Assembly (NCBI RefSeq): GCF_900116225.1
Contig: NZ_FOZZ01000006.1
Coordinates: 186,001 to 250,000 of the forward strand
DNA: 64,000 nt
Direction: 5' to 3'
DNA from: Sphingobacterium wenxiniae
GTDB taxonomy: Bacteria > Bacteroidota > Bacteroidia > Sphingobacteriales > Sphingobacteriaceae
Shown here: one piece after another, positions 14,033 to 23,447 of the stretch
Numbering within the stretch: the stretch's first letter is position 1
Layout of the letters: each line of letters begins with the position of its first letter
Made by a program: the position numbers and the translations under genes
Notes under the pieces: generated by a model
Seen by the model: the letters and a program-made list of their open reading frames with translations, nothing else
Told to the model about the DNA's origin: nothing
Databases searched by the model: none

Positions 14033-14440
14033 ATGTCGGGCAATACGATTAAAAATAAAGAATTGAGCGAAGAGGTCCAGAAGAAAATGGACGATAGCGT
14101 AGAGCAAAAGGTTGAAGAAACGCAACATTTCCTGCGCAGTATCTTCTCTGCAAAAAAAGTATCGAGTTATCTGGTTGCCAGAAACCTGCCTTTTGCGGCT
14201 TTTGTGGCTTTGCTGGGATTGTTGTATATCTCCAACAGGCACTTGGCAGAACGTACGGTACGGTCTATTGATAAGTTGGGAAGAGATGTGAAAGAGTTGA
14301 GTTGGGATTATAAATCGCTTTCGTCGGAATTGATGAAGCTAACCACGCAAACGGAGATTGCAAAGCGGGCGGATACCTTGGGTTTGAAGGAGCGCATGGA
14401 GCCGCCTATTAAGATAGAAGTAGTAAACGAGAAAAAATAA
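14033..14440 (+). CDS. ftsL: FtsL-like divisome protein
   Basis: From ATG 14033 the product is 135 residues. It has a charged cytoplasmic N-terminus (about 1-55), one membrane helix (about 58-75, FAAFVALLGLLYISN) and a periplasmic coiled coil (about 80-120) ending in E-I-A-K-R-A-D-T-L-G-L-K, the usual FtsL/DivIC-like ending. The position between rsmH and ftsI is the standard place of ftsL. FtsL pairs with FtsB/DivIC and FtsQ to activate septal wall synthesis. A TTG at 14027 is a weaker alternative start. Confidence 0.85.
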   Translation: MSGNTIKNKELSEEVQKKMDDSVEQKVEETQHFLRSIFSAKKVSSYLVARNLPFAAFVALLGLLYISNRHLAERTVRSIDKLGRDVKELSWDYKSLSSELMKLTTQTEIAKRADTLGLKERMEPPIKIEVVNEKK

Positions 14441-14452
14441 CGCTTTTTGTCA

Positions 14453-16573
14453 ATGAATATTAGGAAATCTATACTTATACGAGTGTACCTGGCGTTCGGG
14501 CTGATGGTGTTTGGGGCTTTATTGGTCTTCGGGAAGTTGCTGCATCTGCAATACGTGGATGGTGGTGAATGGCGTGCGATGGTGGATAGCTTGACTATAC
14601 GCGAGCGTGTTATCGAAGCGGCGCGTGGTAATATTTATTCCAACGACGGAAGCCTTTTGGCTACTTCGGTGCCGGAATATGAGCTGCGTTTCGATGCAAT
14701 GGCTATTCCGGAAGAGGAAAGTGATGTATTCAATATGAAGGTGGATTCTCTTGCGGAGCGATTGTCTGCGCATTTCAAGGATAAATCTTCGCGGCAATAT
14801 CTGAATGCGCTGAAAGAAGCAAGGGCTAAGAAGCAGCGTTATATGCTGATTAAGCGGAATGTTTCGCACCAGGATTTGAAGGTTATCAAGACCTTTCCGC
14901 TGTTTCACACATTTAAAGAAGGAAAAAAACGGTATTCGACCAGTTTGGTGACGGTAAGGGAAAACAAGCGTATCCTGCCTTTTACCAACTTGGCGGCGCG
15001 TACCATTGGGTATAAAAATACCAAAGGCGATACGGTATTGGTGGGTCTGGAAGGAGCTTACGGTTCGTATATCGATGGAAAGAGCGGTTCGCAGTTGATG
15101 CAGCGCATTGCCGGTGGTGTATGGGTTCCGGTGAACCGGGAAGTGGAAGTTGCTCCAGTGGATGGTTCGGATATCATTTCCACTCTGGATGTTAACATGC
15201 AGGATATGGCGCAGCGTGCGCTGGAAAAGCAGCTGATTGCCAGTGATGCGGATAATGGCTGTGTGATTTTGATGGAGGTGGCGACGGGGGAAGTACGTGC
15301 GATTGCCAATTTCACGCGCGATAGCGAAGGTGTATTCCGGGAAAAATTTAATTATGCTATTGCGCAGGGTGCCGATCCGGGCTCTACGTTCAAGCTGGCG
15401 AGTTATTTGGCCTTGCTGGATGATGGTAAGGTCGATACTTCTTCTACGGTAGATATTGGAAATGGTACATACAAAGTGCCATCGCATACGATTAAAGATT
15501 CACATGCACCTAAAAAATCGGTTTTGACGGTTAAAGAAGGTTTTGAGGAGTCTTCTAACGTGGCGATTGCCAAGCTTATCAATACGCATTACGGTAGCAA
15601 TCCCGCAAAATATACGGCTAAGTTGCATCAGTTTGGTTTGGGTAAGCCTCTTGGTCTGCAGATTCCGGGCGAAGCGACGCCTTGGGTGAAGACACCGGAC
15701 AGCAAAACCTGGAGCAAATTGTCGTTGGTGCAGATGGCATATGGTTATGAATTGCGCTTGACGCCATTGCAAACCTTGACTTTGTACAATGCAGTAGCGA
15801 ACGATGGTAAAATGGTGGCTCCTTTATTTGTAAAGGAAATCCGTCATTTGGGCAATACGGTACAACGATTTGAAGCGAAGGTGATCAACGGGCAGATTGC
15901 TTCTAAGGAAGCGATTAGCAAAGCGCAGAAGATGCTGGAAGGGGTGATGCTGGAAGGAACGGGCAAGCGTTTGCGCTCGCCGTTGTACAGTTCGGCAGGT
16001 AAAACCGGTACGGCACAGATGAATGATGGCGCACGTGGTTACGGTGCAAGACGTTATCAATCTTCTTTTGCGGGTTATTTCCCGGCTGAAAACCCGAAAT
16101 ATTCCATGATCGTGGTGATCCGTAATCCACGCAAAGGTTATTACGGTGGAGCGATTGCGGGTCCGGTATTTAAGGAACTGGCAGATATGGTTTACGCGAA
16201 TGATCTGTCTTTGCACGGTACGTTGGCTAACCGGAAAGTAAATGTGGCGGGAGCGAAGGCGCCTTCTACATTGCAGGGCTCTAAAGAAGCTTCTTTAAAA
16301 GTGTATCAGGCGCTGGATCTTAATCCGACGAACCTGAATGCATTGATACAGCATAAAGATACGGCTGCAAAAGGTGTTCCTTTTGTGGAAGTGCAGATCA
16401 AGGAAGGTGTTGTTCCGAATGTAGCGGGTATGGGCTTGACCGATGCTATCTACGCGATGGAAAATGCTGGATTTAAAACGAAGGTAGCGGGCAAAGGTCG
16501 TGTAGTGAGTCAGTCATTGGCTGCCGGAGCGAAAATGAAAATGGGGTCATCTGTTGAATTGTTATTGAATTAA
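14453..16573 (+). CDS. ftsI: FtsI/PBP3-type transpeptidase with PASTA domain
   Basis: This is a 706-residue class B penicillin-binding protein. It has one N-terminal membrane helix (about 12-32), a dimerisation domain with RG-N-I-Y-S-N-D-G, and a transpeptidase domain with the three active-site motifs: S-T-F-K near residue 310, S-S-N near 366 and K-T-G-T near 517. A PASTA domain ends the protein (about 650-706, VVPNVAGMGLTDAIYAMENAGF). It crosslinks septal peptidoglycan with FtsW. The start is set at ATG 14453, giving MNIRKSILIR; a TTG lies two codons upstream. murE follows after 2 bases. Confidence 0.94.
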   Translation: MNIRKSILIRVYLAFGLMVFGALLVFGKLLHLQYVDGGEWRAMVDSLTIRERVIEAARGNIYSNDGSLLATSVPEYELRFDAMAIPEEESDVFNMKVDSLAERLSAHFKDKSSRQYLNALKEARAKKQRYMLIKRNVSHQDLKVIKTFPLFHTFKEGKKRYSTSLVTVRENKRILPFTNLAARTIGYKNTKGDTVLVGLEGAYGSYIDGKSGSQLMQRIAGGVWVPVNREVEVAPVDGSDIISTLDVNMQDMAQRALEKQLIASDADNGCVILMEVATGEVRAIANFTRDSEGVFREKFNYAIAQGADPGSTFKLASYLALLDDGKVDTSSTVDIGNGTYKVPSHTIKDSHAPKKSVLTVKEGFEESSNVAIAKLINTHYGSNPAKYTAKLHQFGLGKPLGLQIPGEATPWVKTPDSKTWSKLSLVQMAYGYELRLTPLQTLTLYNAVANDGKMVAPLFVKEIRHLGNTVQRFEAKVINGQIASKEAISKAQKMLEGVMLEGTGKRLRSPLYSSAGKTGTAQMNDGARGYGARRYQSSFAGYFPAENPKYSMIVVIRNPRKGYYGGAIAGPVFKELADMVYANDLSLHGTLANRKVNVAGAKAPSTLQGSKEASLKVYQALDLNPTNLNALIQHKDTAAKGVPFVEVQIKEGVVPNVAGMGLTDAIYAMENAGFKTKVAGKGRVVSQSLAAGAKMKMGSSVELLLN

Positions 16574-16575
16574 GT

Positions 16576-18030
16576 ATGAAACTCAAAGAACTATTGCATG
16601 CGGTTCCTGTAAAACAGTTGGAAGGTCAGCTTGAAGTTGACGTTCTTTCCGTTTGTTTCGATTCACGTAAGGTGGTCGAGGGCAGTATGTTTGTTGCGGT
16701 GCGTGGAGTGCATACGGATGGGCATCTGTATGTGGACAAGGCGATCGGGCTGGGCGCAAAGGTTCTTTTGGTGGATACACTGCCGGAAAATGTAAGCAAA
16801 GAGGTGACTTATGTGCTGGTAGATGATACGGCTTATGTGCTGGGATTGGTCGCAACAAATTTCTATGGCGATCCTTCCAAAGAGTTGAAGCTGGTCGGGG
16901 TGACAGGCACAAATGGTAAGACCACGGTGGCAACCCTATTGTTCAACTTATTTGCAAAATTGGGCTATCACGTAGGTCTGCTTTCTACGGTTGAAAATAA
17001 AATTGGTGACCGGGTGATTCCGGCTACCCATACAACGCCAGATCCTATTGCGCTTAACGCATTGTTGTGCGAGATGGTGGATGAAGGCTGTGATTATTGT
17101 TTTATGGAGGTCAGCTCGCATGCGGTCGTGCAGCAGCGTATTGCCGGACTGCGTTTCGCAGGTGGGATCTTCACGAACATTACCCATGACCACTTGGACT
17201 TCCACGGCAGCTTTGACCATTATATCAAGGCGAAGAAGAAGTTCTTTGATGATTTGGACCGCTTTGCTTTTGCCTTGACCAATGTGGATGACCGCAATGG
17301 TTCGGTGATGTTGCAGAATACCTTTGGCTATAAAAAGACCTATGGCCTTAAAAATATGGCCGACTTCAAGGCGCGCATTGTGGAAAGCCACTTTGACGGA
17401 ATGTTGTTGCAGATTGATGGGCATGAGTTGTGGGTGAAATTGGTAGGTGGTTTTAATGCCTACAATTTGCTTGCGGTGTATGGCACGGCAATTTTATTGG
17501 AACAGGAAACCATGAAAGTGCTTACGGCAATGAGTGAGATCAGCGGTGCAGAAGGGCGTTTTGAAACGATCCGTTCCAAGAATGGGGTTGTCGGTATCGT
17601 TGATTATGCACATACACCGGATGCAGTGGCGAATGTATTGGATACTATCCGAAACTTGCGCCAACCGACACAGCAGATCATTACCGTATTGGGCTGTGGA
17701 GGCGACAGGGACAAAACCAAACGGCCAGAGATGGCTGCTACAGCGGTGAAATTGAGCGATAAGGTTATCATCACTTCGGACAATCCGCGTACGGAGGATC
17801 CTATGCAGATTATCAAAGATATGGAGGCCGGGGTTGATGCAAAGGACAGAAAACATGTATTTACCATAGCTGACCGCAAGGAGGCTATTCGGGCAGCTTG
17901 TCATCTGGCGCAGGAAGGGGATATTATCCTGATTGCGGGCAAGGGACACGAAAAATATCAGGAAGTAAACGGTGTGCGTCAGCATTTTGACGATAAAGAG
18001 ATTTTAGAACAAACATTTAACGAACAATAA
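16576..18030 (+). CDS. murE: UDP-MurNAc-tripeptide synthetase MurE (meso-DAP adding)
   Basis: This 484-residue Mur ligase has the ATP-binding motif [10 protein letters not shown] (about residues 108-117), the carbamylated-lysine region, E-V-S-S-H-A and a ligase C-terminal domain. The motif D-N-P-R-T-E-D-P near residue 401 is the diagnostic signature of enzymes that add meso-diaminopimelate, so the wall is of DAP type. The reaction joins DAP to UDP-MurNAc-L-Ala-D-Glu in the cytoplasm. It follows ftsI by 2 bases and precedes mraY by 8. Confidence 0.96.
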   Translation: MKLKELLHAVPVKQLEGQLEVDVLSVCFDSRKVVEGSMFVAVRGVHTDGHLYVDKAIGLGAKVLLVDTLPENVSKEVTYVLVDDTAYVLGLVATNFYGDPSKELKLVGVTGTNGKTTVATLLFNLFAKLGYHVGLLSTVENKIGDRVIPATHTTPDPIALNALLCEMVDEGCDYCFMEVSSHAVVQQRIAGLRFAGGIFTNITHDHLDFHGSFDHYIKAKKKFFDDLDRFAFALTNVDDRNGSVMLQNTFGYKKTYGLKNMADFKARIVESHFDGMLLQIDGHELWVKLVGGFNAYNLLAVYGTAILLEQETMKVLTAMSEISGAEGRFETIRSKNGVVGIVDYAHTPDAVANVLDTIRNLRQPTQQIITVLGCGGDRDKTKRPEMAATAVKLSDKVIITSDNPRTEDPMQIIKDMEAGVDAKDRKHVFTIADRKEAIRAACHLAQEGDIILIAGKGHEKYQEVNGVRQHFDDKEILEQTFNEQ

Positions 18031-18038
18031 AAGAAACG

Positions 18039-19283
18039 ATGCTGTATTATTTATTCACTTGGTTGCAAGAGCAGTTTCACATTCCAGGAGCAGGATTATT
18101 CCAATATATATCCTTCCGTACGGCTATGGCTGTTATTGTTTCGTTGATTATTACCACGGTCTATGGTAGCCGATTGATTCGCGCCCTGCACAATAAACAG
18201 GTTGGGGAGACAATTCGTGACTTGGGCTTGGAAGGCGAGAAGCAAAAAGCGGGTACGCCAACCATGGGTGGTTTGATTATCATTGCCGGTATTTTGATTC
18301 CGACCTTGCTCTTTGCCAAGCTGGACAATATCTATGTCATCATCATGATTGTGACGACGGTATGGATGGGGGCTATCGGTTTCGTGGATGACTATATTAA
18401 AGTGTTCCGTAAGAACAAAGAGGGTTTGGCTGGCCGTTTCAAGATTATCGGTCAGGTTGGCTTGGGAACCTTGATTGCCATTACCATGTATTTCCATCCG
18501 GAAATTGTCGTGCGTCAGCAGGTCAGTAACCCGACTTCCATGAAGGCGGTGGAAATCATGACGGACACCCAAACAGGACAGCACTATTATGCAGAGAATG
18601 TGAAATCGACCAAGACGAACATTCCTTTTTATAAAAACAATGAATTTGACTACGCGAAAGTACTAAGCTCTTTCGGACTGAATGGAAACTTGGTTACGTT
18701 CTTGGTGTTTTTGGTGGTGGTGGTGTTCATTGTCACGGCCGTATCCAATGGTGCTAATATTACCGATGGTATCGATGGGCTCGCCACGGGAACCTCGGCT
18801 ATTATCGGGATTACCTTGGCGATACTGGCGTATGTATCGGGTAACGTTATCTTCTCCGATTATCTGAACATCATGTACATCCCGAACTCGGGTGAGCTGG
18901 TGATTTTTGCGGGGGCATTTGTAGGGGCCTGTACAGGATTCTTGTGGTATAATGCCTTCCCTGCACAGGTGTTTATGGGCGATACGGGTAGTTTGGCGAT
19001 CGGTGGTATTATTGCTGCTTTTGCGATTCTTATCCGCAAAGAATTATTGATTCCTGTATTGTGTGGTATTTTCTTGTTGGAGAACGTATCGGTCATCTTG
19101 CAGGTGTCGTATTTTAAATACACGAAAAAGAAATACGGTGAGGGGCGAAGGATATTTTTGATGTCGCCGTTGCATCACCATTATCAGAAGAAGGGGTACC
19201 ATGAATCAAAGATCGTTATGCGTTTTTTCATTGTATCCATCATCTTGGCAATTTTAACAATAGTAACCTTAAAAGTAAGATAG
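18039..19283 (+). CDS. mraY: Phospho-MurNAc-pentapeptide transferase MraY
   Basis: This 414-residue integral membrane protein has about ten membrane helices. It carries the MraY signatures K-A-G-T-P-T-M-G-G near residue 70, F-V-D-D-Y-I-K near 115, N-I-T-D-G-I-D-G-L near 243 and the C-terminal [12 protein letters not shown]. It forms lipid I from UDP-MurNAc-pentapeptide and undecaprenyl phosphate. An extra periplasmic or cytoplasmic loop (about residues 160-210) makes it longer than the roughly 360-residue enterobacterial form, which is usual in Bacteroidota. Confidence 0.97.
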   Translation: MLYYLFTWLQEQFHIPGAGLFQYISFRTAMAVIVSLIITTVYGSRLIRALHNKQVGETIRDLGLEGEKQKAGTPTMGGLIIIAGILIPTLLFAKLDNIYVIIMIVTTVWMGAIGFVDDYIKVFRKNKEGLAGRFKIIGQVGLGTLIAITMYFHPEIVVRQQVSNPTSMKAVEIMTDTQTGQHYYAENVKSTKTNIPFYKNNEFDYAKVLSSFGLNGNLVTFLVFLVVVVFIVTAVSNGANITDGIDGLATGTSAIIGITLAILAYVSGNVIFSDYLNIMYIPNSGELVIFAGAFVGACTGFLWYNAFPAQVFMGDTGSLAIGGIIAAFAILIRKELLIPVLCGIFLLENVSVILQVSYFKYTKKKYGEGRRIFLMSPLHHHYQKKGYHESKIVMRFFIVSIILAILTIVTLKVR

Positions 19284-19287
19284 TATT

Positions 19288-20661
19288 ATGCCCAACATCG
19301 CTCATACATATTATCCGCAGCAAGGCTCTTTGGTTGTCTTAGGGGCAGGAGAGAGTGGTGTTGGCGCTGCTATCTTGGGTAAGGACAAGGGGTTTGATGT
19401 ATTTGTTTCTGATAAAGGAGCAATTGCGGAGAACTATAAAAACACTTTATTAAGTGAGGGGATTGCTTTTGAAGAGTTGAACCACTCGGAAGAGCGTATC
19501 CTAAAGGCGGACTTGGTGGTGAAAAGCCCGGGGATTCCGGAGAAAGCGCCCTTAGTGAAAGCCTTGCGTGCAGCAGGGGTGCCGATGATTTCGGAGATTG
19601 AGTTTGCGGCGCAATATACCGATGCCAGATTGTTGTGCATCACGGGATCAAACGGGAAGTCCACCACGACGATGCTGACATATTACATGTTGCAAAAGGG
19701 TGGTGTGGATGTAGGATTGGCTGGCAATATCGGAAAGAGCTTTGCCTGGCAGGTGGCTCGCGAAAAGCATGCCGTCTATGTCTTGGAGATCTCCAGCTTC
19801 ATGTTGGACGATATGTACCACTTCCGTGCGGATGTGGCGGTATTGTTGAACATCACGCCGGATCACCTGGATCGTTACGATTACAAAATGGAGAACTATG
19901 TGGCCTCCAAATTTAGAATGATAAGAAACCAGACAGCAGCGGATTATTTCATCTACTGCCTGGATGACAGTGAGATTGTCAAGGGACTGGAAAAATATAG
20001 CACCAAGGCTGTGCATCTGCCTTTTACACAGGAGCAGATTGTTAACGTTGGAGCTTATTTAGACGAACAGAAAGATATACAGATAAACGTACCAAATAAA
20101 GAAACATTCGCCATGAATATTGAAGAGTTATCATTACAGGGAAAGCACAATGTCTATAACAATATGGCATCGGGTTTAGTTGCCAAAGCGCAGGAATTGC
20201 GCAATCAGACGATGAAGGAGAGTATGGGCTCTTATGTGAATATTGAACATCGTTTGGAACATGTGGCCTGTATTGGTGGCGTGAACTATATCAATGATTC
20301 TAAAGCGACGAATGTCAATTCGGTATGGTACGCATTGGAAAGTTTTTCGCCGGACATCATCCTGATTATGGGCGGGGTGGATAAAGGCAATGATTACGAA
20401 ATGCTGCGCGACCTGGTGAAAAGCAAGGTAAAGGCTATCGTGTGTATCGGTGAAGATACAGTACGCATCCATGAATCTTTTGAAGAAGATACGGATGTGA
20501 TCGTTAACAGTTCGTCTATGCAGGATGCTGTAGAAATGGCTTCCCACTTAGCGCAGAAAGGGGATACGGTGTTGTTGTCTCCGGCATGTGCTAGTTTCGA
20601 TTGGTTTAAGAATTACGAAGAGCGTGGCGATAAATTTAAAGAAGCGGTAATGGAATTGTAG
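19288..20661 (+). CDS. murD: UDP-MurNAc-L-Ala D-Glu ligase MurD
   Basis: This 457-residue Mur ligase has an N-terminal Rossmann-like region (V-V-L-G-A-G-E-S-G-V-G), the ATP loop I-T-G-S-N-G-K-S-T-T near residue 115, N-I-T-P-D-H-L-D-R-Y near 190 and the C-terminal A-S-F-D-W-F-K-N-Y-E-E-R-G-D-K-F signature of MurD. It adds D-glutamate to UDP-MurNAc-L-Ala. It follows mraY by 4 bases. Its stop is directly followed by a TAGTGCGATA-type repeat and a 215-bp gap, unusual in this otherwise tight cluster. Confidence 0.96.
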   Translation: MPNIAHTYYPQQGSLVVLGAGESGVGAAILGKDKGFDVFVSDKGAIAENYKNTLLSEGIAFEELNHSEERILKADLVVKSPGIPEKAPLVKALRAAGVPMISEIEFAAQYTDARLLCITGSNGKSTTTMLTYYMLQKGGVDVGLAGNIGKSFAWQVAREKHAVYVLEISSFMLDDMYHFRADVAVLLNITPDHLDRYDYKMENYVASKFRMIRNQTAADYFIYCLDDSEIVKGLEKYSTKAVHLPFTQEQIVNVGAYLDEQKDIQINVPNKETFAMNIEELSLQGKHNVYNNMASGLVAKAQELRNQTMKESMGSYVNIEHRLEHVACIGGVNYINDSKATNVNSVWYALESFSPDIILIMGGVDKGNDYEMLRDLVKSKVKAIVCIGEDTVRIHESFEEDTDVIVNSSSMQDAVEMASHLAQKGDTVLLSPACASFDWFKNYEERGDKFKEAVMEL

Positions 20662-20876
20662 TAGTGCGATAAGCGTATTGCGATGTGCGATATGCGAGTT
20701 GCGATAAAAGAGATGTTTAAATGGATAAGTAAAAAGGATTTTAGATAAAATTAGATGTTAGGCAGGTTATCTCAATACGCAATACTAAAATCTCAATACT
20801 AAAAAAATAAGAACAAATGAGTAAGGTATAGCGAGGTTATCTCAATAAGCAATACTCAAATCTCAATACTAAAAAA
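20662..20876 (+). repeat. Repeat-filled murD-ftsW gap with two 70-bp leader units
   Basis: The gap opens with TAGTGCGATAAGCGTATTGC and further TGCGAT variants directly after the murD stop. It ends with two units at exactly 70-bp spacing (AGGTTATCTCAATA starts at 20764 and 20834), each ending CTCAATACTAAAAAAAT. The second unit runs into the ATG of ftsW. The same 70-bp unit occurs three times before murG. Confidence 0.9.
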
Positions 20877-22073
20877 ATGGTTGAACAAATTTTTAACAAA
20901 CTAAAAGGCGATAAGTGGATCTGGATTATAGTTATCATCCTTTCTGGTTGGTCGTTGTTGGCTGTTTACAGTTCGGTGGGTACGTTGGCCTATAAAGAGG
21001 GTAAGGGTACAGAATTGTATTTGTTCAAACACTTCTCCATTGTTGCCGTGGGATTGGTGCTGATGTATCTATCGCATAAGCTGGACTACCGCTATTATGC
21101 CGGTATCTCCAAATTGCTGATGATTATCACAATTCCGTTGTTGCTGTACACCTTGATTTTTGGTAGTTCGGTCAATGATGCCTCCCGTTGGGTGACTATT
21201 CCGGTTATCAACCAAACGTTTCAGACTTCGGATTTGGCAAAATTAGCTTTGATTACCTTCTTGGCAAGAATGCTGTCGCGTAAGCAAGAAGAAATTAAAG
21301 ACGTGAAGAAGTCCTTTGCGCCGATTATGGGAGCGGTCTGTATCGTGTTTGTGCTTATTGCTTGGGCGAACCTTTCGACAGCGGTAATGCTATTCGGAAC
21401 AAGTGTATTGTTGTTACTTATTGGGCGTATTTCTTTTAAGCAGATAGCACTGGTGTCTTTCGGAGTTGGTCTATTGGGCTTGATTGTAATCTCCGTTGGC
21501 CCTCGTCGTGCGACTTACTTTAGCCGTGTGAAAGGATTTTTCGCTACGGAAGAGGTGCATAAATCGAATGTGCCTTTTCAGGAGGATAAAAACTATCAGG
21601 CCAATCTGGCAAAGATGACCATTGCATCCGGCGAACTATTTGGTAAAGGAGCAGGAAATAGTGTTGGCAGGAATCTGTTGCCTCACCCGTATTCCGATTT
21701 CATCTTTGCAATCATTATTGAGGAGTACGGAACGATTGGCGGTGCAATCTTATTGTTCCTGTACATCGCGTTGATGTACCGCTGTATACGTATCGTAACA
21801 TTGAGTCCACGTGCATTTGGGGCCTTCCTGGCTGCGGGATTGGGCTTCAGTCTGACGATACAAGCATTGGCCAATATGGCAGTAGCGGTAGGTTTAGGGC
21901 CGGTAACCGGGGTGCCATTGCCATTGGTGAGTATGGGAGGAACATCGATTTTGTTTACAAGCGTTGCATTGGGCATTATTCTCAGTGTGAGTAGAAATAT
22001 TGAAGAACTTAAAGGCAAAGAAGAACTAAATGAGGTTCAATTGCCGAAGAAAGTAGTTGTGGGGACGATATAG
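20877..22073 (+). CDS. ftsW: Septal glycosyltransferase FtsW (SEDS family)
   Basis: This 398-residue protein has about ten membrane helices and SEDS-family signatures: D-Y-R-Y-Y-A after helix 2, S-V-N-D-A-S-R-W-V near residue 95, a large loop with N-Y-Q-A-N-L-A-K-M-T-I-A-S-G-E-L-F-G-K-G, and H-P-Y-S-D-F-I-F-A-I-I-I-E-E near 275. The late motif P-L-V-S-M-G-G-T-S is also present. FtsW polymerises lipid II at the septum together with FtsI. Its ATG at 20877 is the last codon-sized part of a repeated leader unit, so the repeat supplies its translation start region. Confidence 0.95.
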   Translation: MVEQIFNKLKGDKWIWIIVIILSGWSLLAVYSSVGTLAYKEGKGTELYLFKHFSIVAVGLVLMYLSHKLDYRYYAGISKLLMIITIPLLLYTLIFGSSVNDASRWVTIPVINQTFQTSDLAKLALITFLARMLSRKQEEIKDVKKSFAPIMGAVCIVFVLIAWANLSTAVMLFGTSVLLLLIGRISFKQIALVSFGVGLLGLIVISVGPRRATYFSRVKGFFATEEVHKSNVPFQEDKNYQANLAKMTIASGELFGKGAGNSVGRNLLPHPYSDFIFAIIIEEYGTIGGAILLFLYIALMYRCIRIVTLSPRAFGAFLAAGLGFSLTIQALANMAVAVGLGPVTGVPLPLVSMGGTSILFTSVALGIILSVSRNIEELKGKEELNEVQLPKKVVVGTI

Positions 22074-22074
22074 G

Positions 22075-22146
22075 AGAGCAAAGAGCAAAGAAGAAAGAGC
22101 AAAGAGTAAAGAAGAAAGAGTAAAGAGTAAAGAAGAAAGAGTAAAG
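22075..22146 (+). repeat. 21-bp purine-rich tandem repeat
   Basis: Three 21-bp units of form AGAGYAAAGAGYAAAGAAGAA start at 22075, 22096 and 22117, with a partial fourth at 22138. The strand is almost all purine. It directly follows the ftsW stop and leads into the 70-bp units. Confidence 0.85.
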
Positions 22147-22335
22147 TTTAAGGAGGTTATCTCAATACGCAATACTCAAATCTCAATACTAAAAAAATAG
22201 GAACAAAAGAGTAAAGTTTAAAGAGGTTATCTCAATACGCAATACTCAAATCTCAATACTAAAAAAATAAGAACAAAAGAGTAAAGTTTAAAGAGGTTAT
22301 CTCAATACGCAATACTCAAATCTCAATACTAAGAA
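22138..22335 (+). repeat. Three 70-bp leader units before murG
   Basis: AGAGTAAAGTTTAARGAGGTTATCTCAATAC begins near 22138, 22208 and 22278, exactly 70 bases apart. Each unit ends CAAATCTCAATACTAA. The last unit ends 4 bases before the murG ATG. Units are nearly identical, so duplication is recent or under conversion. Confidence 0.92.
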
Positions 22336-23442
22336 ATGGCGCATAAAATAATCATAAGCGGAGGGGGTACAGGAGGACATATCTTTCCTGCCATTGCGAT
22401 TGCTAATGCATTGCGTCGCTTGGATCCTCAGATTGAAATTCTATTCGTTGGGGCAAACGGGCGGATGGAGATGGAGCGTGTGCCCGCCGCAGGGTATGAT
22501 ATTGTTGGGTTGGATATTCAGGGGATTTCCCGCGGTTCTATATTGAAAAATCTGCAATTGCCATTTAAGTTGCTGAAAAGCCTTAGAGAGTCAAAGCGTA
22601 TTATTAAAGAGTTCAAAGCAGATGTGGCTGTTGGTGTGGGTGGTTATGCCTCGGGGCCGCTTTTGTGGGCTGCCGGACGAATGGGCGTGCCTACACTGAT
22701 ACAGGAGCAAAACTCATACGCTGGTGTGACGAATAAAATATTAGGAAAGAAAGCACGGAAAATCTGTGTGGCATACGAAGGTATGGAGAATTTCTTTTCT
22801 GCTGAACAGATTTTGCTGACCGGCAATCCGGTACGCAGAGCATCTGTAGAGATTGAAGGAAAACGCAAAGAAGCGTTGGATTTCTTCGGATTGGAAGAAG
22901 GTAAGAAAACCATTTTCGTTACCAGCGGAAGTCTGGGCGCAAAAACGGTGAACGCATTTATGTTGGAAGCCATGGACGAAATCCGGGAACGCAACGATTT
23001 ACAGGTTATCTGGCAGACCGGGCCAACTTACTACAACAACATGAAGGAGGTGCTGGTCATGGATAAATTGATTCCTGCGCATGTCAAGGTTATGCCTTTT
23101 GTGGATCGTATGGATTATGCGTATGCAGCGGCTGATCTGATTATTTCCCGCGCAGGTGCAGGGACGATCTCCGAGTTGTGCATTGTCGGTAAACCGGTGA
23201 TATTGGTGCCTTCGCCAAATGTGGCTGAGGATCACCAGACCAAAAATGCAGAGGCATTGGTATCCAAAGGGGCAGCTGTGTTGGTAAAAGACGATGTGGC
23301 GAGGGATACATTGTATGAAGAAGCGATGAAATTGTTTGCCGATGAAGCAAAATTAGCTTCCTTAAGTGCAGCGATAAAGAAAATGGCCTTGCTGGATGCA
23401 GATGAGGTCATAGCAAAAGAGGTGTTAAAATTAATTAAGTAG
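22336..23442 (+). CDS. murG: UDP-GlcNAc transferase MurG
   Basis: This 368-residue GT28 glycosyltransferase starts KIIISGGGTGGHIFPAIAIA, the MurG glycine-rich loop 1. It has G-V-G-G-Y-A-S-G-P near residue 99, L-I-Q-E-Q-N-S-Y-A-G near 123, T-S-G-S-L-G-A near 196 and S-R-A-G-A-G-T-I-S-E-L near 273. It adds GlcNAc to lipid I, producing lipid II at the inner face of the membrane. murC follows after 5 bases. Confidence 0.97.
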   Translation: MAHKIIISGGGTGGHIFPAIAIANALRRLDPQIEILFVGANGRMEMERVPAAGYDIVGLDIQGISRGSILKNLQLPFKLLKSLRESKRIIKEFKADVAVGVGGYASGPLLWAAGRMGVPTLIQEQNSYAGVTNKILGKKARKICVAYEGMENFFSAEQILLTGNPVRRASVEIEGKRKEALDFFGLEEGKKTIFVTSGSLGAKTVNAFMLEAMDEIRERNDLQVIWQTGPTYYNNMKEVLVMDKLIPAHVKVMPFVDRMDYAYAAADLIISRAGAGTISELCIVGKPVILVPSPNVAEDHQTKNAEALVSKGAAVLVKDDVARDTLYEEAMKLFADEAKLASLSAAIKKMALLDADEVIAKEVLKLIK

Positions 23443-23447
23443 ATAGG

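Noticed and set aside
13541-15487. Long minus-strand frames opposite rsmH, ftsL and ftsI
   Set aside because: They mirror conserved plus-strand genes, are rich in His/Arg/Gln as antisense frames are, and have no motifs.
20761-22335. CRISPR-like array in the dcw gaps
   Set aside because: The 70-bp units are nearly identical through their whole length, with no unique spacers and no cas genes.
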